From contig NZ_PPCN01000003.1 of the NCBI RefSeq assembly GCF_002906165.1, positions 62,001 to 126,000 on the forward strand: a stretch of 64,000 nt of DNA, given 5' to 3'. Positions 16,773 to 25,744 of the stretch are shown piece after piece; the first letter of the stretch is position 1, and every line of letters begins with the position of its first letter. Position numbers and translations under genes: made by a program. The DNA comes from Roseibium marinum (lineage in GTDB: Bacteria; Pseudomonadota; Alphaproteobacteria; Rhizobiales; Stappiaceae). The notes below the pieces were generated by a model. It was given only the letters and a program-made list of their open reading frames with translations. It searched no databases and was not told the DNA's origin.

Positions 16773-17676
16773 TCGCCGCGATACGGTCCTGGTGGTGGAC
16801 GACAGTCCGGAGACCCTCGGGTTCGTCACCGAGGCGCTGAAGAAGACCGGCATTGCGGTTCTGGTGGCGACCAGCGGCGAGGCGGCGCTGACCGTGTGCG
16901 GGAAAGTGACCCCGGACACCATCCTCATGGATGCGGTCATGCCGGGACTGGACGGCTTCGACACCTGCCGGCGGATCAAGGACAATCCGGCGCTCAGGCA
17001 TGTCCCCGTCATCTTCATGACCGGGCTTTCGGAAACAGAGCACATCGTCAAGGCGCTGGAATCCGGCGGTGTCGATTTTCTGACCAAGCCGATCGACGTC
17101 GATGAGCTTAAGGCCCGCATCAAGGTTCACCTGAAAAACGCAAGGTCCGTTCAAAGCGCCCATGTGGCGCTCGACGCGGCGGGTCGTCACCTGGTGGCCG
17201 TTTCGACCGACGGCGGCGTGCTGTGGTCGACGCCGCAGATCCAGCACCTTCTGGCAAGGACCGGCGCCGCGGAGGCCAGCCTGTTCCGTCTCGGCCGGGC
17301 GCTCGGCGAGTGGCTGGACAGCGCGGAATTCGCGGGCGACCGGCGCAAGAGCTTCATGCTGGGTCTTTCGGAAGACCTCGCGGTCCAGCTTCACCCGCTC
17401 GGCCGGGTCGGTCCGGACGAGAATCTCTTCCGCGTGACGGCGGAAGACGAAGCCGGCCAGATCCGTGCCCTGCAGCAGCGCTTCGAGCTGACCCAGCGCG
17501 AGGCCGAAGTGCTGATCTGGATCGCCAAGGGCAAGGCCAACAAGGACATCGGCGAAATCCTCGGCCTGTCGCCGCGCACGGTGAACAAGCATCTGGAGCA
17601 GATCTTCATCAAACTCGGCGTCGAAAACCGCGCGTCCGCGGCGGTCAGGGCCGCGGAAGTAATCTATGCGCTGTGA
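16762..17676 (+). CDS. Response regulator, receiver plus LuxR-type DNA-binding domain
   Basis: Cognate regulator of the upstream kinase by position: its ATG at 16762 overlaps the kinase stop (11 bases shared), so translation is coupled. From this start it has 304 residues. The receiver domain shows Asp13/14, acceptor Asp57 in ILMDAVMPG, Thr87 in FMTG and Lys109 in FLTKP. A middle region of roughly 100 residues (125-235) matches nothing I recognise. The LuxR helix-turn-helix occupies about 243-304 (LTQREAEVLIWIAKGKANKD, LSPRTVNKHLEQIF). A 21-codon longer frame lies inside the kinase gene and was not chosen. The likely target is the urt/kinase control region, by proximity only. Confidence 0.93.
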   Translation: MTDDRRDTVLVVDDSPETLGFVTEALKKTGIAVLVATSGEAALTVCGKVTPDTILMDAVMPGLDGFDTCRRIKDNPALRHVPVIFMTGLSETEHIVKALESGGVDFLTKPIDVDELKARIKVHLKNARSVQSAHVALDAAGRHLVAVSTDGGVLWSTPQIQHLLARTGAAEASLFRLGRALGEWLDSAEFAGDRRKSFMLGLSEDLAVQLHPLGRVGPDENLFRVTAEDEAGQIRALQQRFELTQREAEVLIWIAKGKANKDIGEILGLSPRTVNKHLEQIFIKLGVENRASAAVRAAEVIYAL

Positions 17677-17733
17677 GGGAGCTGTTCAGGCGGCGGACGA
17701 CAGCTTGGACCGGCGATAGATGTAGCGCCTTCG

Positions 17734-18669
17734 TCAAGGCAAGGAAAACAGATGCCCGTGTTGTCTGCGTGCGGTTTCGATTTCGCGGCGGATCCAGTCT
17801 CGCAGATGGCGGTAACCGTCCGTTTCCGCATAGGCAGCCGTCGTTACCAGCCAGTATCTTGCCTTTGAGGCGACAGGCTTTCCGACAACTTCGAGAAAAC
17901 CTGCCTCGATATCATTTTCGATCAGGAGCGTCCGGCCGAGGGCAACCCCCATGCCGCTGATGGCGGCCTGGATCGCAAGATCGGCCCGGGCAAGGGAATT
18001 GCTTATCTTCCCGGGAGCGTCCGGCCAGTTGCGCCCGTTGTAATAGGCGCTCCAGCTGAAGCCCGTTCCATCCGTCTCGCCGGAACTGTCGGCCAGAAGC
18101 TGCACGCCGCCATCCCCGGACGCCGGAGCCAGACCGCCGGAAACGAGGCCCGGACGGGCGACCGGGACCAGGTGAGCGCGAATGAGGGCATCTGCGTGGA
18201 AACCCGGATAGGGCCCGACACCGTAGCGGATCGCCGCCTGGGCTTCGCCCCCGTGGAGATCGGCCAGCCGATCCTCGACATCGACCACGAGGTCAAGGCC
18301 GTCCGCCTGGGCGCGTTGAAGCGCCGGCACGATCCATTTCATGGCGAGGGACGAGGACACGGAAAGGCGAAGGGTCCTGGACGTCTTCACGTCGGCGATC
18401 CGCACCAGGGCGCTGCCCCAGATTTCCTGGCAACGCTGCGCGGCCTCGCACACGATCCGGCCCGCCTCTGTCGGCACGATCCGGCGTGTCGTCCGCTCGA
18501 ACAGCTTCGTACCGAGCACCGTCTCAAGCGACTTGATGCGATGGCTGACGGCCGATTGTTCCAGACCGACCGCCAAGGCCGCCCGGGAAAAGTTTCCTTC
18601 CTCGACGATTGCATTCAGAAGGGTCGCATTCTGCATCAGGCGGTTGCGGAGAGCATCTTCGCTATTCAT
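17734..18669 (-). CDS. LysR-family transcriptional regulator
   Basis: The N-terminal winged helix-turn-helix is clear: LLNAIVEEGNFSRAALAVGL, QSAVSHRIKSLETVLGTKLF, RRIVPTEAGR. The rest is the LysR substrate-binding domain, with the GcvA-like ending typical of regulators that recognise amino-acid or small organic effectors. The protein has 311 residues from the ATG at 18669; an in-frame GTG at 18678 would add three. It is divergent from a phzF-family gene with about 85 bases between the start codons, the classical arrangement for LysR control of the neighbour. The two genes probably form a regulator/target pair. Confidence 0.93.
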   Translation of the reverse strand: MNSEDALRNRLMQNATLLNAIVEEGNFSRAALAVGLEQSAVSHRIKSLETVLGTKLFERTTRRIVPTEAGRIVCEAAQRCQEIWGSALVRIADVKTSRTLRLSVSSSLAMKWIVPALQRAQADGLDLVVDVEDRLADLHGGEAQAAIRYGVGPYPGFHADALIRAHLVPVARPGLVSGGLAPASGDGGVQLLADSSGETDGTGFSWSAYYNGRNWPDAPGKISNSLARADLAIQAAISGMGVALGRTLLIENDIEAGFLEVVGKPVASKARYWLVTTAAYAETDGYRHLRDWIRREIETARRQHGHLFSLP

Positions 18670-18754
18670 GAATTTCACTCATGTATTCAGGCATTGCGGC
18701 TTTGGTTTATCCGGATGATTGTTGTTATCAGTTAATGAGAACAAGGTCACGGAT

Positions 18755-19669
18755 ATGAATGAAACCAGAAAAATCGCCGCCCGTATCGTCAACGGGTTCG
18801 TCACGCGCAAAAACGCAACACAGGCCCATGGCGGCAATCCCGCCGGGGTCGTGCTCGATGCGGATATGCTGTCCGATGCGGACATGCTTGCGATAGCCGG
18901 CAAGATCGGACTTTCCGAGACGGCTTTTGTGTCGAAATCCGCATCCGAAGGCTTCAAGCTGGACTTCTTCACGCCCAACCGGCGGATTGCCCATTGCGGT
19001 CACGCCACCATCGCCGCCTTCAGCTATCTGGCGGAACTGGGCCGGGCGCGGGACGGGGTCACGTCGAAGGAGACCGTCGACGGCCCGCGGAAGATCATCA
19101 TCAAGGACGGCGCCGCCTACATGGAGCAGCTCGCACCCAGGTACGAACACAGTGCGGACTGGGCCGAACGCGATGTCGGCGAGGCGGATGTGCTGGCATC
19201 GCTCGGTATTGGCGAAAACGAGCTGGACGTTCGCATCCGCCCGGTGCTCGTCAACACGGGCAACAGCTTCATCGTCGTGGCCGTACGCGACGCCGGCGTT
19301 CTGAAGCGGATTGCACCGGACCAGGCAAGGATCGACGCTATCAGCAACAAGCTGGACCTGATCGGTTACTATGTCTTCACGACCGACCGCAGTGCCACGC
19401 AGGCGGACGCCACGGCGCGCATGTTTGCGCCGCGATATGCAATCGATGAAGAATCAGCCACCGGCATGGCGGCAGGGCCTCTCGCCAGCGTGCTCCACGA
19501 CCTGCTGGACATCAAAAAGCCCCGTCTGGTCATCGAGCAGGGCCATTTCATGACGCCGCCTTCACCGAGCGTCATCACCGTCGACCTCGATCTCGAGGAC
19601 GGAAGGATCACCGGTCTGATGGCAGGTGGCTACGGATCGGTCATGGAGGAAATGACCGTCACGATCTGA
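18755..19669 (+). CDS. PhzF-family isomerase/epimerase
   Basis: Member of the diaminopimelate-epimerase-like PhzF family. Only a few members make phenazines; most have unknown substrates. From ATG 18755 there are 304 residues in two related halves. The active-site signature GGNPAGVVLDA is near residue 29 and the catalytic glutamate is in GLSETAFV. Phosphate/substrate-binding motifs are RRIAHCGHATIAA in the first half and DEESATGMAAGPLAS in the second. The family usually has 260-300 residues. No other phenazine genes are nearby, so a phenazine role is unlikely. The divergent LysR regulator suggests induction by a small metabolite. Confidence 0.9.
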   Translation: MNETRKIAARIVNGFVTRKNATQAHGGNPAGVVLDADMLSDADMLAIAGKIGLSETAFVSKSASEGFKLDFFTPNRRIAHCGHATIAAFSYLAELGRARDGVTSKETVDGPRKIIIKDGAAYMEQLAPRYEHSADWAERDVGEADVLASLGIGENELDVRIRPVLVNTGNSFIVVAVRDAGVLKRIAPDQARIDAISNKLDLIGYYVFTTDRSATQADATARMFAPRYAIDEESATGMAAGPLASVLHDLLDIKKPRLVIEQGHFMTPPSPSVITVDLDLEDGRITGLMAGGYGSVMEEMTVTI

Positions 19670-19672
19670 CGG

Positions 19673-19706
19673 CGAAAAGGCCGCGCGGTTTTACGCGGCC
19701 TTTTCG
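19673..19706 (+). terminator. Terminator between phzF-like gene and TRAP operon
   Basis: CGAAAAGGCCGCG (19673-19685) pairs with CGCGGCCTTTTCG (19694-19706) over an 8-base loop, four bases after the phzF-like stop. The A/T tract inside the stem makes it able to act in both directions, which would also serve the convergent TRAP operon. Confidence 0.8.
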
Positions 19707-19794
19707 CGGGGTCACGACGTATCGGCTCATGGCGGGGACAGGCCCAGCCCCGTTGTTCGGTCAGGATCGGCCGGCGAAGACAGACAGGCATTCT

Positions 19795-21123
19795 TCACAG
19801 GAAGATGGTCGCTGCTCCTGGAACCAGAATGACGAGCACCAGAACACACAGCATCACCGCAATAAAGGGGAGTGTGGCGGCGAATATCTGCTCCACCGAG
19901 ACCGTTGGATCGTTGAGGGTGTTGTGAACGGTGAAGACCGATATGCCGAAGGGGGGCGTCAACAGTCCGATTTCCACCGCGATCACGATGACGATGCCGA
20001 AATGGCTGAGGTCGATCCCCATGCTTTGAGCGATCGGGGCCGTAATCGGGACCATGATCAGCAGGATCGATGTACTGTCGAGGATCATCCCCATGACCAG
20101 GATGATGAGCGCGCAGAACACCAGAAAGCCGAACGGCCCTAGCCCTGTATCGCTCACGAGGCCGGCGATGGCGTTCGGCAGTCCGGCGATTGACAGCATT
20201 CGGGAATAGAAGCTCGCCGCGATCAGCAGCAGCAGGATCGAGACCGAGATCACGCCGGTCTGTTTCATCACCTGCCACAGCTTGTGCCGGTCGAGGGAAC
20301 GCCGCGACAGCGCCACGAGAAACGCGCCGAAAGCGCCCACGCCGCCGGCCTCGGTCGGAGTGAAGTAGCCGGTATAAAGGCCGCCGAGCACCAGAATGAC
20401 CAGCAGGACGATAGGGATGAGCTTGCCGATCATCTGTCCGGCGGGCATGCGTTCGATGTCCCGGTCGAGGCGGCGCTCGCGTGAGGCAGCCGGGTCGGTC
20501 AGGACGAAGCCCGGGAACAGCGCGGTGACGGTGATCAGCATCGTCACGAAGCCGCCCGCGAGCAACAGGCCCGGCACGATGCCGGCGATGAACATGCCGC
20601 CGATGGAAACCTCGGCGAGCACACCGTAGATGATCAGCAGCAGGCTTGGCGGGATCAGCATGCCAAGCACCGAGGACCCGGCCACCGTTCCGGCGGCAAA
20701 GGACGCGCGATAGCCGTGGCGGCGCATTTCGGGCACGGCGACACGGGTGAAGACAGCGGCGGAGGCGATGGACACCCCGGTGACAGCGGCGAAAATGGTA
20801 TTCGCGGCGACGGTGGCAACGCCAAGCCCACAGATCACCCGGCGCAACAGGTCTTCGGCCACTTCGAAGGTGTCCCGGCCGACATTGGACACACTGACGA
20901 GCAGGCCCATCAACACGAACAGGGGGATGGTGGCGAAGAGGTAATCGGCGATGCCGCTATAGACCGTCAGCTCCAGCATCCGGAAGGCAAGACCGACATT
21001 GTCGCGCATGATCCAGATCCCGGCGAAGGCCACCGTGAACAGCGCGTAGGCGATCTGCATTCCCACAAGGACCAGCACGATCAATGCGCCGACAAGCAGA
21101 AGGCCGATGGTAAGCGTCGTCAT
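19795..21123 (-). CDS. TRAP transporter large permease (DctM)
   Basis: Twelve-helix membrane subunit of a sodium-driven TRAP importer. The 442 residues include FVLMGLLVSVSNVG, the conserved PPSLLLIIYGVL and FTPTEAGGVGAFGAF blocks, and LDSTSILLIMVPI near the C-terminus, all TRAP-M features. The start ATG overlaps the stop of the small permease gene by four bases. Substrate is set by the binding protein at 21761-22816. It is probably the last gene of the operon beginning at 26580. Confidence 0.94.
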   Translation of the reverse strand: MTTLTIGLLLVGALIVLVLVGMQIAYALFTVAFAGIWIMRDNVGLAFRMLELTVYSGIADYLFATIPLFVLMGLLVSVSNVGRDTFEVAEDLLRRVICGLGVATVAANTIFAAVTGVSIASAAVFTRVAVPEMRRHGYRASFAAGTVAGSSVLGMLIPPSLLLIIYGVLAEVSIGGMFIAGIVPGLLLAGGFVTMLITVTALFPGFVLTDPAASRERRLDRDIERMPAGQMIGKLIPIVLLVILVLGGLYTGYFTPTEAGGVGAFGAFLVALSRRSLDRHKLWQVMKQTGVISVSILLLLIAASFYSRMLSIAGLPNAIAGLVSDTGLGPFGFLVFCALIILVMGMILDSTSILLIMVPITAPIAQSMGIDLSHFGIVIVIAVEIGLLTPPFGISVFTVHNTLNDPTVSVEQIFAATLPFIAVMLCVLVLVILVPGAATIFL

Positions 21124-21683
21124 GCGAGGCTCCGGAACCTGCGGGCTTCATCCTGCGCCCGGTACAGCGCCGCGAGCGCGGCGACAGCCGATCCCAGGAC
21201 CGTGATCCCGCGGAAGGGCCATGTTGGAACGGTAAAGACACCCTGGACGCCGAAGAACTCCGACGTTTGCCAGGCATCGGCGAATTTCGGCCAGGAGGCC
21301 CAGAGGATCGCGGCCAGCACGATCACCCCGGTCAGCGCGAAGATCATTTCGATCATCGCGGCCGCGCGCGGAGAGCTTCCGTTCAGGCGGCGAATGAGAA
21401 AGTCGGCCCGGGTCAGGCGCTTCTGCAGGATCGCTGCCGCGATCTGCAGGAATACGATGGCGACGACGGTGCGCCCGGCGATCTCGGCAACCCCGGTGAT
21501 GGGGGCATTGAAGAAGTTACGGCCCAGCACATCGGCAACGATCAGCACCATCAGGGCACCTATGCCAAGTGTGCCGATGGAAGACATGACGGCGGCGACC
21601 GTGCCCAGAAGCGCTCCGAAGGGAGCCTCCGAGTATTTCGGAATGAAGGCGTCGTCATTCTCGGCCGCAATGTCGTCGCTCAT
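21120..21683 (-). CDS. TRAP transporter small permease (DctQ)
   Basis: Four-helix small membrane subunit that pairs with DctM. The 187 residues carry the usual GRNFFNAPITGVAEIAGR motif after the first helix, then three more hydrophobic segments. An acidic, cytosolic N-terminus of about 25 residues precedes the first helix. It follows the binding-protein gene after a strong terminator-like hairpin, so it should be made at a lower level than the binding protein. Confidence 0.92.
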   Translation of the reverse strand: MSDDIAAENDDAFIPKYSEAPFGALLGTVAAVMSSIGTLGIGALMVLIVADVLGRNFFNAPITGVAEIAGRTVVAIVFLQIAAAILQKRLTRADFLIRRLNGSSPRAAAMIEMIFALTGVIVLAAILWASWPKFADAWQTSEFFGVQGVFTVPTWPFRGITVLGSAVAALAALYRAQDEARRFRSLA

Positions 21684-21705
21684 TCTTGCATCCGCTCTGT
21701 CTTGA

Positions 21706-21737
21706 AAAAGCCCGCCCGGACATGGTGCCGGGCGGGC
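21706..21737 (-). terminator. Rho-independent terminator after dctP
   Basis: On the minus strand GCCCGCCCGG pairs with CCGGGCGGGC around an 8-base loop, followed directly by TTTTT. It lies between the TRAP binding-protein gene and the permease genes and is the strongest terminator in the window. Confidence 0.9.
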
Positions 21738-21760
21738 CTGTGGTCAGTCAATGGTGGCGA

Positions 21761-22816
21761 TCAAAGACCTTCGTCCCACGCCCGCAGAGGTTTTGCGCCC
21801 CGATCGCGCAAGGCGTCGAAATAGGCCTTCAGCACCACGCGTCCGGCATCGCCTGTCTGCTCGAGCCAGGGCGTCACGATATTCGGCAGGCCATTGACCC
21901 AGGCGGTCTTTTCAGCCTCCGGCAATTCGTGGATGGTCAGGCCGGCTTCCTGCATTTCGACAAGGGCCCGCTTGGCAAGGTCCTCGACGTATTGGCCATG
22001 CGCGGCGGATGTGGCTTTCGCGGCCTCGCGGAACGCCGCCTGAACGGGCTCGGGCAGGCCGTCGAAAAACGCCTTGTTGGCCGCGATGCCGCCGAAATAC
22101 ATCGACCCGATCCCGACGCGGGTCAGTTCGGGAGCAACTTCATAGACGCGCGTCGGCAGGATGCCGGAGGCGAAGGACAGGGTGCCCTCGGTCACGCCGG
22201 TCTGGATGTTGGTGTAGTAGGTCGTCAACGCACCGTCGACCGGTGTAGCGCCGGTTTCCTGGAGCCAGTTGGCCGATGTTCCCGGAGCGTTCAGCTTCCG
22301 GTTCTGCAGGTCCGCCATCGTGTTGACCGGGAAGGTCGCGTAGATGTCGTAGCTGTCGGTGATGAGCGAGGACAGATGCACCATGCCGTTGTCCGCCCAG
22401 CTGTCGCGCAGCTCGGGCAGGTTCTCGGAAAGGTCATCGAAAATCTCGATGATCATCTTGTGGTCTTCGGTCGCGAAGGGCGTAAAATAAGTCACGTTCT
22501 GGAGCGGCATGTTGGCGCCTTCCCAGACAGTACCGACCATGCCGACATCGACGATGCCGTCCATGACGGCTTCCCGCGTATCGGTGAACTTGTAAAGTGT
22601 GCCGGCATAGGCCTCGACCCAGTCGACCTTGTAATCGCCCGCTTTTTCAAGAATACGGTTCACCTCCGGCTGGAAGGTGTTCTTCATCGCGTAAACCCAG
22701 ATATTTTGTTCCGGGTGCGACGAGCCGATATTGACCGTGATCGTTTGTTCCGCGGCGGCCCAGCCGGCGGAGCCGGCAATGATCGCGGTTGCTGTTGCTA
22801 GAGTTATGAATTTCAT
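21761..22816 (-). CDS. TRAP transporter substrate-binding protein (DctP)
   Basis: Periplasmic receptor of the TRAP system, 351 residues from the ATG at 22816. The signal peptide is MKFITLATATAIIAGSAGWA with cleavage near AAA-E. The mature part shows the DctP pattern: VNIGSSHPEQN at the start, the conserved arginine region LQNRKLNAPGTSANWLQETG, and the pocket TYYTNIQTGVTEGTL. A 50-codon extension of the frame lies inside the upstream coxL-like gene and was not chosen, because GGGAGG precedes this ATG. It follows the molybdenum hydroxylase large subunit by 49 bases, so the transported compound is probably the hydroxylase substrate or a relative. Confidence 0.93.
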   Translation of the reverse strand: MKFITLATATAIIAGSAGWAAAEQTITVNIGSSHPEQNIWVYAMKNTFQPEVNRILEKAGDYKVDWVEAYAGTLYKFTDTREAVMDGIVDVGMVGTVWEGANMPLQNVTYFTPFATEDHKMIIEIFDDLSENLPELRDSWADNGMVHLSSLITDSYDIYATFPVNTMADLQNRKLNAPGTSANWLQETGATPVDGALTTYYTNIQTGVTEGTLSFASGILPTRVYEVAPELTRVGIGSMYFGGIAANKAFFDGLPEPVQAAFREAAKATSAAHGQYVEDLAKRALVEMQEAGLTIHELPEAEKTAWVNGLPNIVTPWLEQTGDAGRVVLKAYFDALRDRGAKPLRAWDEGL

Positions 22817-22865
22817 TTTTTTTCCTCCCTGGATGAGGGGCTTTTCCTCCAAAGCCCCCGTTGGT

Positions 22866-25247
22866 TCAGTCCTCCAATACGCCCAGTGCCCGCAGGATCC
22901 GCTCCGGTGTGAACGGCATCTCGGTGACCTGCGCGCCCCTTGGACGCAATGCATCGTTGATCGCATTCATGACCGCGGCCGGGGCCCCGGCCGTACCTGC
23001 TTCGCCCGCGCCTTTCGCGCCGAGCAGGCTTTCCTTTGTGGGCGTTTCCACATGTCCCACGACCATGTCCGGCATCTCGGCCGCCATCGGTACGAGATAG
23101 TCGGCCATCGACCCGTTCAGCAACTGGCCGTCCGCGTCGTAGTGGATTTCCTCGAAAAGCGCTCCGCCGAGGCCCTGAACGATGCCGCCGCGGATCTGCT
23201 CGTCGACCAGCTGCGGATTGATGATCCGGCCGCAGTCCTCGACGCACCAGTGTTTCAGCAGCTTCACGACCCCGGTTTCGATATCGACCTCCAGATAGGA
23301 GGCCTGCACACCGTTGGTGAACGCGAAGGGATAGTCGGACGTGATGAAATGGCGGGTCTGCACCAGTTCCCTGGGCAGCCCCTTCGGCAACGTGTCTCCA
23401 CGGAAATAGACGATCCGGCCCAGCTCCTCGAGCGGCATGCGGCTCTCGCCAGTGGCAGCGTCGACGACCTGCCCGTCGCGGATGTCCAGCCGGGATTGCT
23501 CCGTCTGCAGCATCGCCGCCGCGACCGTCAGGATGGATTCGCGCAGCGCCCGGGCGGACTGCAACGCCGCCTCGCCGCCGATGCCGGCCCCGCGCGAGGC
23601 CCAGGTGCCGCCGCCATAGGGCGTAACCTGCGTGTCTCCGGTAATGACGCGCACCTTGTCCGGCGACACGCCGACACCCTCGGCCACGATCTGGCTGAGC
23701 ATGGCCTCGGTGCCCTGGCCCTGCTCGGTCACACCGGACAGGGCGACGACGGAGCCGTCCGGATCCATTCGCACGGTGCAGCCGTCCTGCGCCGAAATGC
23801 GCGCGCCGCCGATGCCGTACATGAAGGGGGATGGGTTGGTGAGTTCGATGAAGCTCGCGATGCCGATGCCGCGGTGGATCCCCGCCTTACGCAGCTCGGC
23901 CTGTTCCGCGCGTAACCCATCGTAATCCATGAGTTCCATGAGTTTGTTCATGGATGCATGGTGCGACAGGCCCTCGAACCGCATGTTGGCTGGGGAGGTC
24001 ACCGGATAGGCGTCATCGCGGAACATGTTGCGCCGGCGGATCTCGACCGGATCCATGCCCAGCTCCGCCGCCGCCTGATCGACCAGGCCTTCCGTGATCG
24101 CCACGGCGATGGGATGACCAACGGCGCGATACTGACACGTTGGGGTCTTGTTCTGGAACACCACGGTGGTCTGCGCGCGGTAATTCTTGAAGTCGTAGGG
24201 GCCGCCGCACAGGTTCACCACCTGATTGCCCTCGATGGCGGAGGTGCGCGGATAGACCGAATAAGCGCCGATCGCCGTCCAGTCGTCGATGTCCATGGCA
24301 GTGATGCTGCCGTCTTCCTCGACGGCGATCCTGGCTTCGATCTCGTGGTCGCGGGCGTGGATGTCCGTGGTGAAGCTCTCCAGGCGGTCAGCCACGAATT
24401 TCACCGGCCGGCTCATAATTTTGGCGATTGCCGCCGTCGCCACTTCATCGGGATAGACATGGACCTTGATGCCGTAGGATCCGCCGACATCGCCGCAGAT
24501 CACCCGGACCCGGCTTTCCGGAACGCTGAGATGTTCGGCGAGCACCGTCTGCATCATGTGCGGCGCCTGCGTCGCGTGATAGGCGGTCAACTGGCCTTCG
24601 GCGGGGTTCCAGTCGACAAGAATGGAGCGCGGTTCAAGCGTCACGCCCGTGTGCCGGGCGGTGCGAAAGCGCGTCGAGACGACTTTATGCGCGGACTTGA
24701 ACGCGGCCTCGATATCGCCTGCCTCGTGCAGGCGCCGGAAGGCAAGATTGTCGCCCATATCCTCGTGGAGGACGGGCGTCTCCGCATCGAGGGCGCTCAT
24801 CATGTCGGTCACCACCGGGAGCGGGTCGTAGTCGACGTCGATCAGGGCCGCACCGTCTTCGGCGGCCGCGCGCGAGGTTGCCACCACCGCGGCGACCGGT
24901 TCTCCGACCCAGCACGCCCTGTCCACGGCAATCGGATATTCGGGCGGCGACTTCAGGCCTTTCAGGTGCGCCAGAACCGCCACCCAAGGGGTGCAGACCT
25001 CGGCGATGTCCTGACCTGTGAAGACCCTGAGCACGCCCTTGACGGACTTTGCCTCGTTGGCATCGATGCCGGCGATGCGCGCATGAGCGAATGGCGAGCG
25101 CACGAAGGCGACGTGGACCATGCGCGGCAGCACGATATCGTCGACATATCGCCCGCGTCCCTGCACCAGCCGGCCGGCATTCGGACGCGGCACGGTCTTG
25201 CCGATATAGGAGTTTGGTCGGTCGGGATTGCCGAACTCGATGGTCAT
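22866..25247 (-). CDS. Molybdenum hydroxylase large subunit (xanthine dehydrogenase/CoxL family)
   Basis: Molybdopterin-cytosine-dinucleotide-binding catalytic subunit, 793 residues. Family features: IGKTVPRPNAGRLVQGRGRY at the start, GDVGGSYGIKV, the substrate loop CQYRAVGHPIA, QGTEAMLSQIVAEG, and the C-terminal GAKGAGEAGT with the catalytic glutamate. The loop lacks the AYRCSFR cysteine motif of true (form I) CO dehydrogenases, and AYRGAGR of form II is also not present. CO oxidation is therefore unlikely and an aldehyde, heterocycle or other C-H hydroxylation is expected. Genes run medium, small, large subunit with four-base overlaps, then a TRAP transporter. Confidence 0.93.
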   Translation of the reverse strand: MTIEFGNPDRPNSYIGKTVPRPNAGRLVQGRGRYVDDIVLPRMVHVAFVRSPFAHARIAGIDANEAKSVKGVLRVFTGQDIAEVCTPWVAVLAHLKGLKSPPEYPIAVDRACWVGEPVAAVVATSRAAAEDGAALIDVDYDPLPVVTDMMSALDAETPVLHEDMGDNLAFRRLHEAGDIEAAFKSAHKVVSTRFRTARHTGVTLEPRSILVDWNPAEGQLTAYHATQAPHMMQTVLAEHLSVPESRVRVICGDVGGSYGIKVHVYPDEVATAAIAKIMSRPVKFVADRLESFTTDIHARDHEIEARIAVEEDGSITAMDIDDWTAIGAYSVYPRTSAIEGNQVVNLCGGPYDFKNYRAQTTVVFQNKTPTCQYRAVGHPIAVAITEGLVDQAAAELGMDPVEIRRRNMFRDDAYPVTSPANMRFEGLSHHASMNKLMELMDYDGLRAEQAELRKAGIHRGIGIASFIELTNPSPFMYGIGGARISAQDGCTVRMDPDGSVVALSGVTEQGQGTEAMLSQIVAEGVGVSPDKVRVITGDTQVTPYGGGTWASRGAGIGGEAALQSARALRESILTVAAAMLQTEQSRLDIRDGQVVDAATGESRMPLEELGRIVYFRGDTLPKGLPRELVQTRHFITSDYPFAFTNGVQASYLEVDIETGVVKLLKHWCVEDCGRIINPQLVDEQIRGGIVQGLGGALFEEIHYDADGQLLNGSMADYLVPMAAEMPDMVVGHVETPTKESLLGAKGAGEAGTAGAPAAVMNAINDALRPRGAQVTEMPFTPERILRALGVLED

Positions 25248-25744
25248 GCCGCTCCCTTTCCGGCGCGCGCCCGCGCCACGGTTTCAACAGCGTCCACGAT
25301 GGCTTCATAGCCGGTGCAGCGGCAGTAGTTTCCCGACATGTGCTCGCGGATCTCCTGCCGGGAGGGGATGCCGCCACGGGAAAGCAGGTCTTTCGCGGCG
25401 ACCAGCATGCCCGGTGTGCAAAAGCCGCACTGGAGCGCGTTTCTCGCCACGAACGCCTCTTGCAGATCCTTGATAGCGTCGGTGTCGCTCAAGCCCTCGA
25501 CGGTCCATACCTCTGCGCCGTCCGCCTGCGGGGCGAGCATCAGGCATCCCCGGATGGGGGCGCCGTCGACCTGCACGGTGCAGGCACCGCAGACCCCGTG
25601 TTCGCAACTGGCGTGCGCGCCTGTCAGCCCGAGTTCCAGCCGCAGAAAGTCCGTGAGATGCTGACCGGCGGGCACGCGTGCCTCGACGGGCTCTCCGTTC
25701 ACGGTCAGGGAAATGTCCACCTTGTCGCGGAATGCCTCGTTCAT
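25244..25744 (-). CDS. Molybdenum hydroxylase small subunit, two [2Fe-2S] clusters
   Basis: Electron-transfer subunit, 166 residues. The N-terminal plant-type ferredoxin domain has CEHGVCGACTVQVDG, and the C-terminal four-helix domain has CGFCTPGMLVA and GNYCRCTGYEAI. Length and cysteine spacing are standard for CoxS-type subunits. Its start overlaps the medium-subunit stop and its stop overlaps the large-subunit start, each by ATGA. Confidence 0.95.
   Translation of the reverse strand: MNEAFRDKVDISLTVNGEPVEARVPAGQHLTDFLRLELGLTGAHASCEHGVCGACTVQVDGAPIRGCLMLAPQADGAEVWTVEGLSDTDAIKDLQEAFVARNALQCGFCTPGMLVAAKDLLSRGGIPSRQEIREHMSGNYCRCTGYEAIVDAVETVARARAGKGAA

Noticed and set aside
18755..19669. Phenazine biosynthesis
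   Set aside because: PhzF homologues are widespread outside phenazine clusters, and no other phz gene is present.
22866..25247. Carbon monoxide dehydrogenase (coxL)
   Set aside because: The substrate loop is QYRAVGHPIA; the AYRCSFR signature with the selenium/copper cysteine is absent.
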